Assembly: GCF_018614875.1 (NCBI RefSeq)
Contig: NZ_JAGGNW010000002.1
Location: 558,001 to 622,000 of the forward strand
Reading direction: 5' to 3'
DNA length: 64,000 nucleotides
Source of the DNA: Variovorax paradoxus
GTDB taxonomy: Bacteria; Pseudomonadota; Gammaproteobacteria; Burkholderiales; Burkholderiaceae_C
This document shows positions 38,615 to 48,342 of the stretch, piece after piece. The translations under genes and the position numbers were made by a program. The notes below the pieces were generated by a model. The model saw only the letters and a program-made list of their open reading frames with translations. It was not told the DNA's origin and did no database searches. Every line of letters begins with the position of its first letter. The first letter of the stretch is position 1.

Positions 38615-38727
38615 GTCTTCTCCTCTTTGGTGAATGCACGACATTCTGTGTCAAAACCTGACTCAATCCTTCATCCGAATTCCGTACACTTCGCGCCTCG
38701 CCTCCTTGCCTGTCCGGAACCCCGCTC

Positions 38728-41028
38728 ATGAAATTTCGCTTTCCCATCGTCATCATCGACGAGGACTTCCGCTCCGAAAACACCTCGGGCCTCGGCATTC
38801 GCGCGCTCGCGCAGGCCTTCGAAAGCGAGGGCTTCGAGGTGCTGGGCGTCACGAGCTATGGCGACCTGAGCCAGTTCGCGCAGCAGCAAAGCCGCGCCAG
38901 CGCCTTCATCCTGTCGATCGACGACGAGGAGTTCACCGTCGGCCCCGACCTCGACCCGGCCGTGCTGAGCCTGCGCAGCTTCATCGGCGAAGTGCGCCGC
39001 AAGAACGCCGACGTGCCGATCTACATCTACGGCGAAACCAAGACCTCGCGCCACATCCCCAACGACATCCTGCGCGAGCTGCACGGCTTCATCCACATGT
39101 TCGAGGACACGCCCGAGTTCGTGGCGCGCCACATCATCCGTGAGGCCAAGAGCTACCTCGAGGGCGTGCAGCCGCCGTTCTTCAAGGCGCTGATCGACTA
39201 TGCGGAAGACGGCTCGTACTCGTGGCATTGCCCGGGGCACTCGGGCGGCGTGGCGTTCCTGAAGAGCCCGGTGGGCCAGATGTTCCACCAGTTCTTCGGC
39301 GAGAACATGCTGCGCGCCGACGTCTGCAACGCGGTGGAAGAACTCGGCCAGCTGCTCGACCACACCGGCCCGGTGGCGGCCAGCGAGCGCAACGCGGCGC
39401 GCATCTTCAACGCCGACCATTGCTTCTTCGTGACCAACGGCACCAGCACCAGCAACAAGATGGTCTGGCACCACACGGTGGCGCCGGACGACGTGGTGGT
39501 GGTCGACCGCAACTGCCACAAGTCGATCCTGCACGCGATCATCATGACCGGCGCGATTCCGGTGTTCATGAAGCCCACGCGCAACCACTTCGGCATCATC
39601 GGACCGATTCCGAAGAGCGAGTTCGAGCAGAGCGCCATCAAGGCCAAGATCAAGGCCAATCCGCTGCTCGCCGACGTGGACCACAACAAGGTCAAGCCGC
39701 GCGTGATGACGCTCACCCAGTCGACCTACGACGGCGTGATCTACAACACCGAGACGATCAAGAACATGCTCGACGGCTACGTCGACACGCTGCACTTCGA
39801 CGAGGCTTGGCTGCCACATGCGGCCTTCCACCCGTTCTACGGCGCCTACCACGCGATGGGCAAGCGCCGCGTGCGGCCGAAGGAGTCGCTGGTGTTTGCC
39901 ACCCAGTCGACGCACAAGCTGCTGGCCGGCATCAGCCAGGCGAGCCACGTGCTGGTGCAGGACTCGCAGAACCGTGCGCTCGACCGCGACCTGTTCAACG
40001 AGGCCTACCTGATGCACTCGTCGACCAGCCCGCAATACGCGATCATCGCGAGCTGCGACGTGGCCGCCGCCATGATGGAGCCGCCCGGCGGCACCGCGCT
40101 GGTGGAGGAGAGCATTCTCGAAGCGCTCGATTTCCGCCGTGCCATGCGCAAGGTCGAGGACGAGTTCGGCAAGGACGAATGGTGGTTCAAGGTCTGGGGC
40201 CCAGAGAAGCTCGTCGACGAGGGCATCGGCCGCGCCGAAGACTGGATCATGACGGGCGAGAAGAGCGGCAAGCCGAAGAACAAGAAGTCGCCGCGCAACT
40301 GGCACGGCTTCGGCGAACTGGCCGACGGCTTCAACATGCTCGACCCGATCAAGTCGACCATCGTCACGCCGGGCCTCGACCTCGAAGGCAACTTCGCCGA
40401 GACCGGCATTCCCGCGAGCGTGGTGACCAAGTTCCTCGCGGAGCACGGCGTGATCGTGGAGAAGACCGGGCTCTACAGCTTCTTCATCATGTTCACCATC
40501 GGCATCACCAAGGGCCGCTGGAACACGCTGCTCACGGCGCTGCAGCAGTTCAAGGACGATTACGCCCGTAACCAGCCGATGTGGCGCATCCTGCCGGAGT
40601 TCTGCCAGCAGCACCCGGGCTACGAGCGCCTGGGCCTGCGCGACCTGTGCCAGCACATCCATCAGCTCTACGCGCGCTACGACGTGGCGCGGCTCACCAC
40701 CGAGATGTACCTGAGCGACCTCACGCCGGCCATGAAGCCCAGCGATGCCTTCGCCCACATCGCGCACCGCAAGACCGAGCGCGTGGAGATCGACGAGCTC
40801 GAGGGCCGCATCACCACCAGCCTGATCACGCCGTACCCGCCGGGCATTCCGCTGCTGATTCCGGGCGAGGTGTTCAACAAGAAGATCGTCGACTACCTCA
40901 AGTTCTCGCGCGAGTTCAACCTGCAGTGCCCGGGCTTCGAGACCGACATCCACGGCCTGGTGGCGCGCGTCGACGAAACCGGCAAGAAGCGCTACTACGC
41001 GGACTGCGTGGCCGCGCCGAAGAAATAA
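38728..41028 (+). CDS. Arginine/lysine/ornithine decarboxylase (fold-type I, AdiA/LdcC family)
   Basis: The 766-residue protein has all three regions of the bacterial basic amino acid decarboxylases: an N-terminal receiver-like wing domain (1-130, with IVIIDEDFRSENTSGLG), the PLP core with K397 in FATQSTHKLLAGISQ and SWHCPGHSGGVAF, and a C-terminal domain with TPYPPGIPLLIPGE. Whether arginine, lysine or ornithine is the substrate cannot be told by eye; the overall length fits arginine or lysine enzymes. In enterobacteria such enzymes give acid resistance with an antiporter, but no antiporter gene is adjacent. It is followed by a terminator. Confidence 0.9.
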   Translation: MKFRFPIVIIDEDFRSENTSGLGIRALAQAFESEGFEVLGVTSYGDLSQFAQQQSRASAFILSIDDEEFTVGPDLDPAVLSLRSFIGEVRRKNADVPIYIYGETKTSRHIPNDILRELHGFIHMFEDTPEFVARHIIREAKSYLEGVQPPFFKALIDYAEDGSYSWHCPGHSGGVAFLKSPVGQMFHQFFGENMLRADVCNAVEELGQLLDHTGPVAASERNAARIFNADHCFFVTNGTSTSNKMVWHHTVAPDDVVVVDRNCHKSILHAIIMTGAIPVFMKPTRNHFGIIGPIPKSEFEQSAIKAKIKANPLLADVDHNKVKPRVMTLTQSTYDGVIYNTETIKNMLDGYVDTLHFDEAWLPHAAFHPFYGAYHAMGKRRVRPKESLVFATQSTHKLLAGISQASHVLVQDSQNRALDRDLFNEAYLMHSSTSPQYAIIASCDVAAAMMEPPGGTALVEESILEALDFRRAMRKVEDEFGKDEWWFKVWGPEKLVDEGIGRAEDWIMTGEKSGKPKNKKSPRNWHGFGELADGFNMLDPIKSTIVTPGLDLEGNFAETGIPASVVTKFLAEHGVIVEKTGLYSFFIMFTIGITKGRWNTLLTALQQFKDDYARNQPMWRILPEFCQQHPGYERLGLRDLCQHIHQLYARYDVARLTTEMYLSDLTPAMKPSDAFAHIAHRKTERVEIDELEGRITTSLITPYPPGIPLLIPGEVFNKKIVDYLKFSREFNLQCPGFETDIHGLVARVDETGKKRYYADCVAAPKK

Positions 41029-41040
41029 GGAAGCGAGAGT

Positions 41041-41067
41041 GCGCGCCGCGGGCGCGCTGCGCTTTTT
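41041..41067 (+). terminator. Intrinsic terminator after the decarboxylase gene
   Basis: GCGCGCC (41041-41047), GCG, GGCGCGC (41051-41057), then TGCGC and five T. The T run touches the stop codon of the convergent ligase gene. Confidence 0.55.
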
Positions 41068-41918
41068 CAGGAGGGCAGGTCGATGCGCACCCGCATGAAG
41101 CGGGCAAACCTCGGCAGCCCGCCGGGGTTGGTGCCGTTGAAGCGGTACGTCACCCAGCTTCCGACGGCGGGCGGGCTCTCGCGCTCCGCGTCGGTCAGGC
41201 CGGTGCCGAGCTTGAAGCGCTTGCCCTCGGGTGTTTCGACCAGCAGCGCGCCCAGCCGGCCGCTGTGCCTGCCTTTGCCCGAGACGTGCCCGACCACCCG
41301 GGCTTCGGCGTCTTCGTGGGCCTTTACCTTGAGCAGGTCGTTGTTGCGCTCGGCGCGGTAGAGCGATCCGCCCCGGTGCAGCATCAGGCCTTCGCCGCCC
41401 ATCTTCACGGTCTTGTCGAGCAGCGCCTGCAGCTCGGAGTGCGTGGTGGCGCGCTCCTGCGGCACAGGCACGACCCAGGGCGCGCCGGTGATCGGCAGCA
41501 ATTTGCGCAGAGCCGCGAGCCGTGCCGTGAAATCGCCGCCCTGGGCCGGCAGGTCGAACACCATGAAGCGCATTTCGTGCCAAGCCGTGTCGCTGGGCGT
41601 CTGGCTGCGCACGGTGGAGACTGCATGTGCGAACTGGCCCCTGCCGGCCCACAGTTCGCCGTCGAGCGGCTGCTTGGGCAGCGGCGCGGTGAACCAGGCG
41701 GGCGCCATCACCGGTTCGCCGCCACGCGTCCACAGCCGGCTGCCGTCCCAGTAGCCGCGCACGCCGTCGTATTTTTCGCTGACCCAGTAGTCGGCCAGCG
41801 ACATGCCGGGGCGGTAGACCTCGGCCAGCATCAGCGCCGGCGCGGCCTCGCGCGACGCGGCCGCGCGGGCCGCCAGTGCGCCAAGGCCGGCGAGCAGGAG
41901 GGAGCGTCGGTTCAGCAA
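41067..41918 (-). CDS. ATP-dependent DNA ligase, Lig E type, probably exported
   Basis: Lig E is a small ATP-dependent ligase with a signal sequence, described from several competent Gram-negatives and proposed to act in the periplasm. The 283-residue protein has an N-terminal export signal ([20 protein letters not shown], possibly Tat-like), the adenylation motif KYDG (K49), motif III LDGELW (85-90), motif IV EGLML (176-180), motif V LLKVK (195-199) and a C-terminal OB domain (about 203-283). No extra DNA-binding or polymerase domains are present, unlike LigD. Its natural partner is unknown. Confidence 0.88.
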   Translation of the reverse strand: MLNRRSLLLAGLGALAARAAASREAAPALMLAEVYRPGMSLADYWVSEKYDGVRGYWDGSRLWTRGGEPVMAPAWFTAPLPKQPLDGELWAGRGQFAHAVSTVRSQTPSDTAWHEMRFMVFDLPAQGGDFTARLAALRKLLPITGAPWVVPVPQERATTHSELQALLDKTVKMGGEGLMLHRGGSLYRAERNNDLLKVKAHEDAEARVVGHVSGKGRHSGRLGALLVETPEGKRFKLGTGLTDAERESPPAVGSWVTYRFNGTNPGGLPRFARFMRVRIDLPS

Positions 41919-41975
41919 GAAGCCGCTGCCAGTCGGTGGGGAAGCGAGGTGCCGCCGGGAGTCCAGGGGCGCCTC

Positions 41976-42758
41976 TTACTCGGTCATTCCCGCCACGACA
42001 TTGCTGAAGCCGCCGTCCACATAGGTGATCTCGGCGGTGACCCCGCTGGCCAGGTCGCTCAGCAGGAAGGCGGCCACGTTGCCGACTTCCTCGATGGTCA
42101 CGTTGCGCCGGATCGGCGAGGCGTCGGCCACGGCGCTCAGCATCTTGCCGAAGCCCTTGATGCCGCTGGCGGCGAGCGTCTTGATCGGCCCGGCGCTGAT
42201 GCCGTTCACGCGCATGCCCTTCGGCCCGAGCGAGGCGGCGGTGTAGCGCACCGAGGCTTCGAGCGAGGCCTTGGCCAGGCCCATGGTGTTGTAGTTGGGC
42301 AGCGCGCGCTCGGCGCCCAGGTAGGTCAGCGTCAGCAGGGCCGACTTGTCGTTGAGATAGGGCAGGGCGGCCTTGGCCATGGCGGGGAAGCTGTAGGCGC
42401 TGATGTCGTGCGCAATCTTGAAGCCCTCGCGCGAGAGCCCTTCGAGGAAGTCGCCCGCGATGGCCTCGCGCGGCGCAAATCCGATGCTGTGCACGAACCC
42501 GTCGAACCTGGGCCAGGTCTGCGCCAGATCGGCGAAGAGCTTGTCGATCTGCGCGTCGTCGCCCACGTCGCAGTCGAAAATGAGCTTGGAGCCGAAGTCG
42601 GCGGCGAATTCGGTGATACGGTCCTTGAATCGTTCGCCGACATAGCTGAATGCAAGCTCGGCGCCTTGTTCGTGACAGGCCTTGGCAATGCCATAGGCGA
42701 TGGAGCGATTGCTCAACACACCGGTGATCAACAGTTTTTTGCCGGAAAGAAAGCCCAT
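41976..42758 (-). CDS. fabI: Enoyl-[acyl-carrier-protein] reductase (NADH) FabI
   Basis: FabI reduces trans-2-enoyl-ACP in the last step of fatty-acid elongation and is the triclosan target. The 260-residue SDR-type enzyme has [15 protein letters not shown] (cofactor binding), SIGFAPREA and the active-site residues Y146, Y156 and K163 in [21 protein letters not shown], at the same numbers as in E. coli. ATG 42758 is taken over upstream frame codons. The divergent yejA-like gene starts only 37 bases away. Confidence 0.96.
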   Translation of the reverse strand: MGFLSGKKLLITGVLSNRSIAYGIAKACHEQGAELAFSYVGERFKDRITEFAADFGSKLIFDCDVGDDAQIDKLFADLAQTWPRFDGFVHSIGFAPREAIAGDFLEGLSREGFKIAHDISAYSFPAMAKAALPYLNDKSALLTLTYLGAERALPNYNTMGLAKASLEASVRYTAASLGPKGMRVNGISAGPIKTLAASGIKGFGKMLSAVADASPIRRNVTIEEVGNVAAFLLSDLASGVTAEITYVDGGFSNVVAGMTE

Positions 42759-42795
42759 GAAGTTGCCTCGTGAAAATCTTGGGCAGAATTCTCGC

Positions 42796-44592
42796 ATGCG
42801 GGTTTGGCTGCTTCTTTTTCTGGCACTCTCGGCGGCTCCTTCATGGGCCGCCCATGCCTACGCGCAATTCGGCGATGTCAAGTATCCGCCCGGTTTCACT
42901 CATTTCAGCTACGTGAATCCGAACGCGCCCAAGGGCGGCGAGATCCGGATGGTGCCGCCGACGCGGCCAACCAACTTCGACAAGCTCAACCCGTTCACGC
43001 TCAAGGGCACGGCGCCCTCCGGCATCGGCGCGCTGATGTTCGAGAGCTTGATGACCGGCAATTCCGAAGAGCCGACCACGGTCTACGGCCTGCTCGCCGA
43101 AGACGTCGACGTGGCGCCCGACCGCCTCTCGGCCACCTTCCGCCTGAATCCGAAGGCGCGCTTCAACGACGGTTCGCCGGTGCTGGCCGCCGACGTGGTG
43201 CATTCGTTTAACACCCTGACCGGCCCTCTGGCCGCGCCGCAGTACCGCACCGTCTATGCCGAGGTGAAGAAGGCGACGGCCACCAGCGAGCGCGTGGTGC
43301 GTTTCGACTTCGCGAGCCCGAACCGCGAACTGCCGCTGGTGATCGGCGGCATGGCGGTCTTCAGCCGCCAATGGGGAGGCGGCAAGCCTTTCGACCAGAT
43401 CGTCACCGAGATGCCGATCGGCTCCGGCCCCTACAAGCCGGCCAGCGATCGCCTGGGCCGCGACATCACCTACGTGCGCCGCGCCGACTACTGGGGCGCC
43501 GACCTGCCGGTGCGCAAGGGTTTCTACAACTTCGATCGCGTCACCTTTCGGGTCTATCTGGACGAGACCGCGCGCTTCGAAGGCCTGAAGGCCGGTGAGT
43601 TCGACTTCATGCGCGAATTCACCTCGCGCAACTGGGCACGCCAGTACAAGGGCAAGCAGTTCGACAGCGGCGAGATCGTCAAGCGCGCTTTCGAGAACCA
43701 CAACCCCGGCGACTTCCAGGGCTACGTGTTCAACCTCCGCAAGGACAAATTCAAGGACGCGCGCGTGCGGCAGGCCATCGGCCTCGCCATGGATTTCGAG
43801 TGGCTCAACCGCCAGCTGTTCTATGGCATCTACACGCGGGTGCAAGGCTATTTTCCCAACAGTGAGTTCCACGCCGAAGGCCTGCCCAAGCCCGACGAGC
43901 TGGCGCTGATGGAGCCACTGCGCAGCAAGCTCAAACCTGAAGTGTTCGGGCCCGCGCCGGTGCCAGCGAGCACCGCCCCTCCCGGCAGCCTGCGCGAGAA
44001 CCTGCGCAAGGCGAGGGAACTGCTCGCGCAGGCTGGCTGGACCTATCGCGACGGTGCGCTGCGCAACGCGAAGAACGAGGCCTTCACGATCGAGTTCCTC
44101 AATGATCAGCCCACTATGATCCGCGTGGCGACGCCGCTGCAGACAGCACTCAAGAAGTTGGGCATCGAGATGAGCTTCCGCACGGTCGATTTCTCACTCT
44201 CGCAGCAGCGCATGCAGAACTTCGACTTCGAGATGACCTCGCTGCGCCTGCCCGGCGACAGCGCGCCGGGCGGCGGCCTGTTTGAGCTCTTCGGCTCGAA
44301 GGCGGCCAGCACCCCCGGTTCGTCCAATATCTGGGGTATCGCAGATCCGGCGGTGGACTCCGTGGTCGGCAAGGTGCTGGCGGCCACCACGCGGCCCGAG
44401 CTGGCCACGGCCATGCGCGTGCTCGACCGCGTGCTCTCGAACGGCTATTACTCGATCCCGATGTATTACGGCAATGCTTTCCTGGTCGGCTACCGACCGG
44501 CCCCGTTCGTGCTGCCGCCGACCATTCCGCCGTACTACGATGCCGGCGACTGGGCGCTCACGACATGGTGGGCTTCGCCCGCCAACAAATGA
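42796..44592 (+). CDS. yejA: Oligopeptide ABC transporter substrate-binding protein (YejA-like, family 5)
   Basis: The 598-residue periplasmic receptor has a signal peptide ([20 protein letters not shown], cleavage near residue 20) and the SBP_bac_5 fold with [31 protein letters not shown] near the N-terminus and [18 protein letters not shown]. YejA-type receptors bind short peptides; in E. coli YejABEF imports the peptide antibiotic microcin C. It is the first gene of a complete yejABEF set on one strand, so the assignment is strong from context. Confidence 0.92.
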   Translation: MRVWLLLFLALSAAPSWAAHAYAQFGDVKYPPGFTHFSYVNPNAPKGGEIRMVPPTRPTNFDKLNPFTLKGTAPSGIGALMFESLMTGNSEEPTTVYGLLAEDVDVAPDRLSATFRLNPKARFNDGSPVLAADVVHSFNTLTGPLAAPQYRTVYAEVKKATATSERVVRFDFASPNRELPLVIGGMAVFSRQWGGGKPFDQIVTEMPIGSGPYKPASDRLGRDITYVRRADYWGADLPVRKGFYNFDRVTFRVYLDETARFEGLKAGEFDFMREFTSRNWARQYKGKQFDSGEIVKRAFENHNPGDFQGYVFNLRKDKFKDARVRQAIGLAMDFEWLNRQLFYGIYTRVQGYFPNSEFHAEGLPKPDELALMEPLRSKLKPEVFGPAPVPASTAPPGSLRENLRKARELLAQAGWTYRDGALRNAKNEAFTIEFLNDQPTMIRVATPLQTALKKLGIEMSFRTVDFSLSQQRMQNFDFEMTSLRLPGDSAPGGGLFELFGSKAASTPGSSNIWGIADPAVDSVVGKVLAATTRPELATAMRVLDRVLSNGYYSIPMYYGNAFLVGYRPAPFVLPPTIPPYYDAGDWALTTWWASPANK

Positions 44593-44619
44593 ACCGGCAG
44601 CACCCGGCATGAACATCGA

Positions 44620-45654
44620 ATGATCAGCTACATCCTCAAGCGCCTGCTGCTGATGATCCCGACGCTCCTGGGCGTGCTCGTCATCACCTTCGGCGTGATC
44701 CAGTTCGTGCCGGGAGGCCCGGTCGAGCAAATGGTGGCGCAGCTGCAGGGCCGCGATTCGGGCGGCGAACGGGCGGCGGCCAGCGGCGCCGGCTACCGCG
44801 GCCGCCAGGGCCTCGATCCGCAGCGCGTAGAGGACATCCGGAAGCTCTACGGCTTCGACAAGCCCGCCCACGAACGCCTGTGGACCATGCTGAAGTCATT
44901 CGCGCACTTCGACCTGGGGACCAGCTTCTATCAGCGCAAGGACGTCTGGCAGCTCATCAAGGAAAAGATGCCGGTGTCGATCAGCCTCGGGCTCTGGACC
45001 TTCTTCATCAGCTATCTCATCGCGGTGCCGCTCGGCGTGGCAAAGGCTGTGAGGGCCGGCACGCGCTTCGACTTCGTCACCACGCTGATCGTGCTGATCG
45101 GCTATGCCATCCCGGGCTTCGTTCTTGGTGTGGCGCTGCTCGTGATCTTCGGCGGCCAGCTGCAGTGGTTTCCGCTGCGCGGCCTCACTTCGCCCAATTG
45201 GGAGAGCATGACCTGGGGCGCGCGCATCGTCGACTACCTGTGGCACATCGCGCTGCCGGTGACCTCGATGGTGCTCGGCAGCTTTGCCGTCACCGCCATG
45301 CTCACGAAGAATTCATTCTTGGAGGAAATCCGCAAGCAATACGTGCTGACGGCGCGCGCCAAGGGGCTGTCGCAGCGGCAGGTGCTCTGGAAGCATGTGT
45401 TCCGCAATGCGCTGATCCCGATCATCACGGGCTTTCCTTCTGCCTTCATCGGCGCCTTCTTCACCGGATCGCTGCTGATCGAGACCCTGTTCACGCTCGA
45501 CGGCCTGGGCCTCCTGAGCTACGAGAGCGTGATCCGCCGCGACTATCCCGTGGTGCTGGGCACGCTCTACCTGTTCACGCTGATCGGTTTGGTCACGAAG
45601 CTGATTTCCGATCTTTGCTACGTCTTGGTCGATCCGAGGGTCAAGTTTGACTAG
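44620..45654 (+). CDS. yejB: Oligopeptide ABC transporter permease YejB
   Basis: The 344-residue permease has six hydrophobic segments and the EAA-type loop QVLWKHVFRNALIPIITG. The N-terminal LKRLLLMIPTLLGVLVITFGVIQFVPGGPV is typical of DppB/OppB-like subunits, and the insert with YGFDKPAHERLWTMLKSFAHFDLGTSFY of YejB. It starts 27 bases after yejA; a five-codon frame (ATG 44609, MNIE) ends by overlapping the yejB ATG. The stop overlaps yejE. Confidence 0.93.
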   Translation: MISYILKRLLLMIPTLLGVLVITFGVIQFVPGGPVEQMVAQLQGRDSGGERAAASGAGYRGRQGLDPQRVEDIRKLYGFDKPAHERLWTMLKSFAHFDLGTSFYQRKDVWQLIKEKMPVSISLGLWTFFISYLIAVPLGVAKAVRAGTRFDFVTTLIVLIGYAIPGFVLGVALLVIFGGQLQWFPLRGLTSPNWESMTWGARIVDYLWHIALPVTSMVLGSFAVTAMLTKNSFLEEIRKQYVLTARAKGLSQRQVLWKHVFRNALIPIITGFPSAFIGAFFTGSLLIETLFTLDGLGLLSYESVIRRDYPVVLGTLYLFTLIGLVTKLISDLCYVLVDPRVKFD

Positions 45655-46690
45655 CGCTGCCCTTGTTTCCGTGAGCCCGGGCCGCCGCGCCTGGCGCCGC
45701 TTCCGCCGCAATCCGCTGGGGTTCTGGAGCCTGGTCGTCTTCTCGACCCTGGTGCTGCTGAGCCTGTTCGCCGAGCTGCTGTCCACCGAGAAGCCACTGG
45801 TGGTGCACTACAAGGGGCAGACCTACTTCCCCGTGCTGCGCGACTACTCCGAAAAAACCTTCGGCGGCGATTTCGAGACGCCTGCCGACTACCTCGACCC
45901 CTTTATCCAGAAGCGCATCACCGACGGTCCCAACTGGGCGATCTATGCGCCCAACCGCTATGGCCCGCGCACGCTGAACTATTTCGCTTCCCAGCCCAAC
46001 CCGGCAGCACCCACGCGCGACAATTTCTTCGGCACCGACGACCGCGGCCGCGACCTGCTGGCGCAGCTGATCTATGGCTTTCGCGTGAGCGTGCTGTTCG
46101 GCCTTGCGCTGACCGTCATCGGCACCGTGGTGGGCGTGGCCGCGGGGGCGGTGCAGGGCTACTTCGCGGGCAAGATCGACCTCGCATTCCAGCGCTTCAT
46201 CGAGATCTGGGGTTCGATGCCCGAGCTCTACCTGCTGATCATCTTCAGCGCGATCTTCGCGCCCAGCGTGGCGCTGCTGCTGATCCTGCTGAGCCTGTTC
46301 GGCTGGATGGGCCTGGCCGACTACGTGCGCGCCGAGTTCCTGCGCAATCGCCAGATGGACTACGTGCGCGCCGCGCGCGCGCTGGGCGTGGGCAACCTGC
46401 AGATCATGTGGCGCCACATCCTGCCCAACAGCATGGTGCCGGTCGTCACTTTTCTGCCGTTTCGCATGAGTGCGGCCATCCTGGCACTGACCTCGCTCGA
46501 CTTTCTTGGCCTTGGCGTGCCGCCGGGCACGCCGTCGCTCGGCGAACTGCTGAGCCAGGGCAAGGCGAACATCGACGCCTGGTGGATCTCGCTGTCCACC
46601 TTCGGCGTGCTGGTGGTAACGCTGATGCTGCTCACCTTCATGGGCGATGCGCTGCGCGATGCGCTCGATCCGCGGAAGGCCGACAAGTGA
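45647..46690 (+). CDS. yejE: Oligopeptide ABC transporter permease YejE
   Basis: The 347-residue permease has an N-terminal helix (GFWSLVVFSTLVLLSLFAELL), a periplasmic region with YFPVLRDYSEKTFGGDFETPADYLDPF that is characteristic of YejE, then five more helices and the loop ALGVGNLQIMWRHILPNSM. The start is TTG 45647, 8 bases inside yejB, in keeping with tight coupling. The stop overlaps yejF (GTGA). Confidence 0.92.
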   Translation: MTSAALVSVSPGRRAWRRFRRNPLGFWSLVVFSTLVLLSLFAELLSTEKPLVVHYKGQTYFPVLRDYSEKTFGGDFETPADYLDPFIQKRITDGPNWAIYAPNRYGPRTLNYFASQPNPAAPTRDNFFGTDDRGRDLLAQLIYGFRVSVLFGLALTVIGTVVGVAAGAVQGYFAGKIDLAFQRFIEIWGSMPELYLLIIFSAIFAPSVALLLILLSLFGWMGLADYVRAEFLRNRQMDYVRAARALGVGNLQIMWRHILPNSMVPVVTFLPFRMSAAILALTSLDFLGLGVPPGTPSLGELLSQGKANIDAWWISLSTFGVLVVTLMLLTFMGDALRDALDPRKADK

Positions 46691-48324
46691 GCGAAATGAC
46701 CCATCATCATCAGCCGCTGCTGGACGTCACGGGCCTGAGCGTCGCCTTTGCCGGCAAGGAAGTGGTGCATGGCATCGACTTTCGCATCGCCGCCGGCGAG
46801 AAGCTGGCCCTTGTCGGCGAGTCGGGCTCGGGCAAGACCGTGACGGCGCTGTCGCTGCTGCGCCTGGCGCAGAACGCCGACGTGGCCGGCACGGCGAAGC
46901 TGTTCGGCTCCGCAAATACGCCGAACGGGCGCGATCTGCTCTCGATTCCGGAACGGGAGCTGCGCGGCATCCGCGGCAAGGAGATCGCGATGATCTTCCA
47001 GGAGCCGATGACCGCCCTCAATGCGCTCTATACCGTGGGCGACCAGATTGCCGAGGTGCTCGAACTGCACGAAGGGCTCTCGGCGCGCGCGGCACAGGCG
47101 GCCGCCGTGCAACTGCTGGCCGACACCGGCATTCCCGAGCCGGAGCGGCGGGCGAGGGCGTTCCCGCACCAGCTCTCGGGCGGCCAGCGGCAGCGCGCCA
47201 TGATCGCGATGGCGCTGGCCTGCAAGCCGCGCCTGCTGCTGGCCGACGAGCCGACCACCGCGCTCGACGTGACGGTGCGGGCGCAAATCCTCGAGCTGCT
47301 CGCAGATCTGCAACGCAAGTACGGCATGGCCGTGCTGCTGATCACGCACGACCTCAACTTGGTGCGCCGGTTCGCCGACCGGGTTGCCGTGATGGAGAAC
47401 GGCCACATCGTGGAGCAGGGTGTGGTGGCCACGGTGTTCGAAGCGCCACAGCATGCCTACACCCGCAAGTTGATCGACAGCCACCCCGAGCGCAACGTCA
47501 CTGCCGTGGTCACTGGCGCCGACGCGCGGCCGGTGCTCGAGGCCACGGGCCTGCGGGTGAGCTACCCGGTCTCCCGGCCCGGTTTTGCCGGCTGGTTCCG
47601 CAAGGGCGAATTCATCGCGGTGCAGAACGCGGATTTCCGCATCGCACCGGGCCAGACGCTGGGCGTGGTCGGCGAGTCCGGATCGGGCAAGTCCACGCTG
47701 GCGCTGGCCGCCCTCGGGCTGCTGAAGCACCAGGGTGCGCTGAAGGTGGATGGCAAGGGCTGGGCGGTGGACCGGAGCTCCGACCTGGCCTTGCGCCGGG
47801 TCATGCAGGTGGTTTTCCAGGACCCGTTCTCTTCGCTCTCGCCGCGCATGACGGTCGAGCAGATCGTGGGCGAGGGGCTGCGCGTGCACGCTCCCGAGCT
47901 CGGCACGCCGCAGCGCCGCGCGCGGGCACTGGCGGCGCTCGCCGACGTGGGTTTGAGCGAGGCGCAGTTTCCCTCGCTGCTCGACCGCTATCCGCACGAG
48001 TTTTCGGGCGGGCAGCGCCAGCGGCTGGCGATTGCGCGCGCACTGATCGTCGATCCGCAGCTGCTGGTGCTCGACGAGCCCACCAGCGCGCTCGACGTGA
48101 CTATCCAGAAGCAGGTGCTGGGGTTGCTTCAACGCCTTCAGCGAGAACGCGGCCTGAGCTACCTGCTGATCACCCACGACGTCGAAGTGATCCGCGCCAT
48201 GGCGCACCAGGTCATCGTGATGAAGGACGGCGCCATTCTCGAGGCCGGTGCCGTCGAGCGCGTGCTCGATGCGCCCGAGCACCCCTACACAAAGAAACTG
48301 GTGGCCGCTGCGCTGCTGGAATAG
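46687..48324 (+). CDS. yejF: Oligopeptide ABC transporter ATPase YejF (double ATPase)
   Basis: The 545-residue protein joins two ATPase domains in one chain, as YejF does. First: Walker A GESGSGKT (41-48 area), [32 protein letters not shown]. Second: [50 protein letters not shown] 46687 overlaps the yejE stop; ATG three codons later is possible. With yejABE this makes a complete importer. The MFS gene follows after 18 bases. Confidence 0.93.
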   Translation: MSEMTHHHQPLLDVTGLSVAFAGKEVVHGIDFRIAAGEKLALVGESGSGKTVTALSLLRLAQNADVAGTAKLFGSANTPNGRDLLSIPERELRGIRGKEIAMIFQEPMTALNALYTVGDQIAEVLELHEGLSARAAQAAAVQLLADTGIPEPERRARAFPHQLSGGQRQRAMIAMALACKPRLLLADEPTTALDVTVRAQILELLADLQRKYGMAVLLITHDLNLVRRFADRVAVMENGHIVEQGVVATVFEAPQHAYTRKLIDSHPERNVTAVVTGADARPVLEATGLRVSYPVSRPGFAGWFRKGEFIAVQNADFRIAPGQTLGVVGESGSGKSTLALAALGLLKHQGALKVDGKGWAVDRSSDLALRRVMQVVFQDPFSSLSPRMTVEQIVGEGLRVHAPELGTPQRRARALAALADVGLSEAQFPSLLDRYPHEFSGGQRQRLAIARALIVDPQLLVLDEPTSALDVTIQKQVLGLLQRLQRERGLSYLLITHDVEVIRAMAHQVIVMKDGAILEAGAVERVLDAPEHPYTKKLVAAALLE

Positions 48325-48342
48325 AACACGGGAACAAAAGAA

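Noticed and set aside
44609..44623. MNIE mini-ORF before yejB as a regulatory leader peptide
   Set aside because: A five-codon frame overlapping the yejB start can occur by chance; no regulatory codons or hairpin support it.
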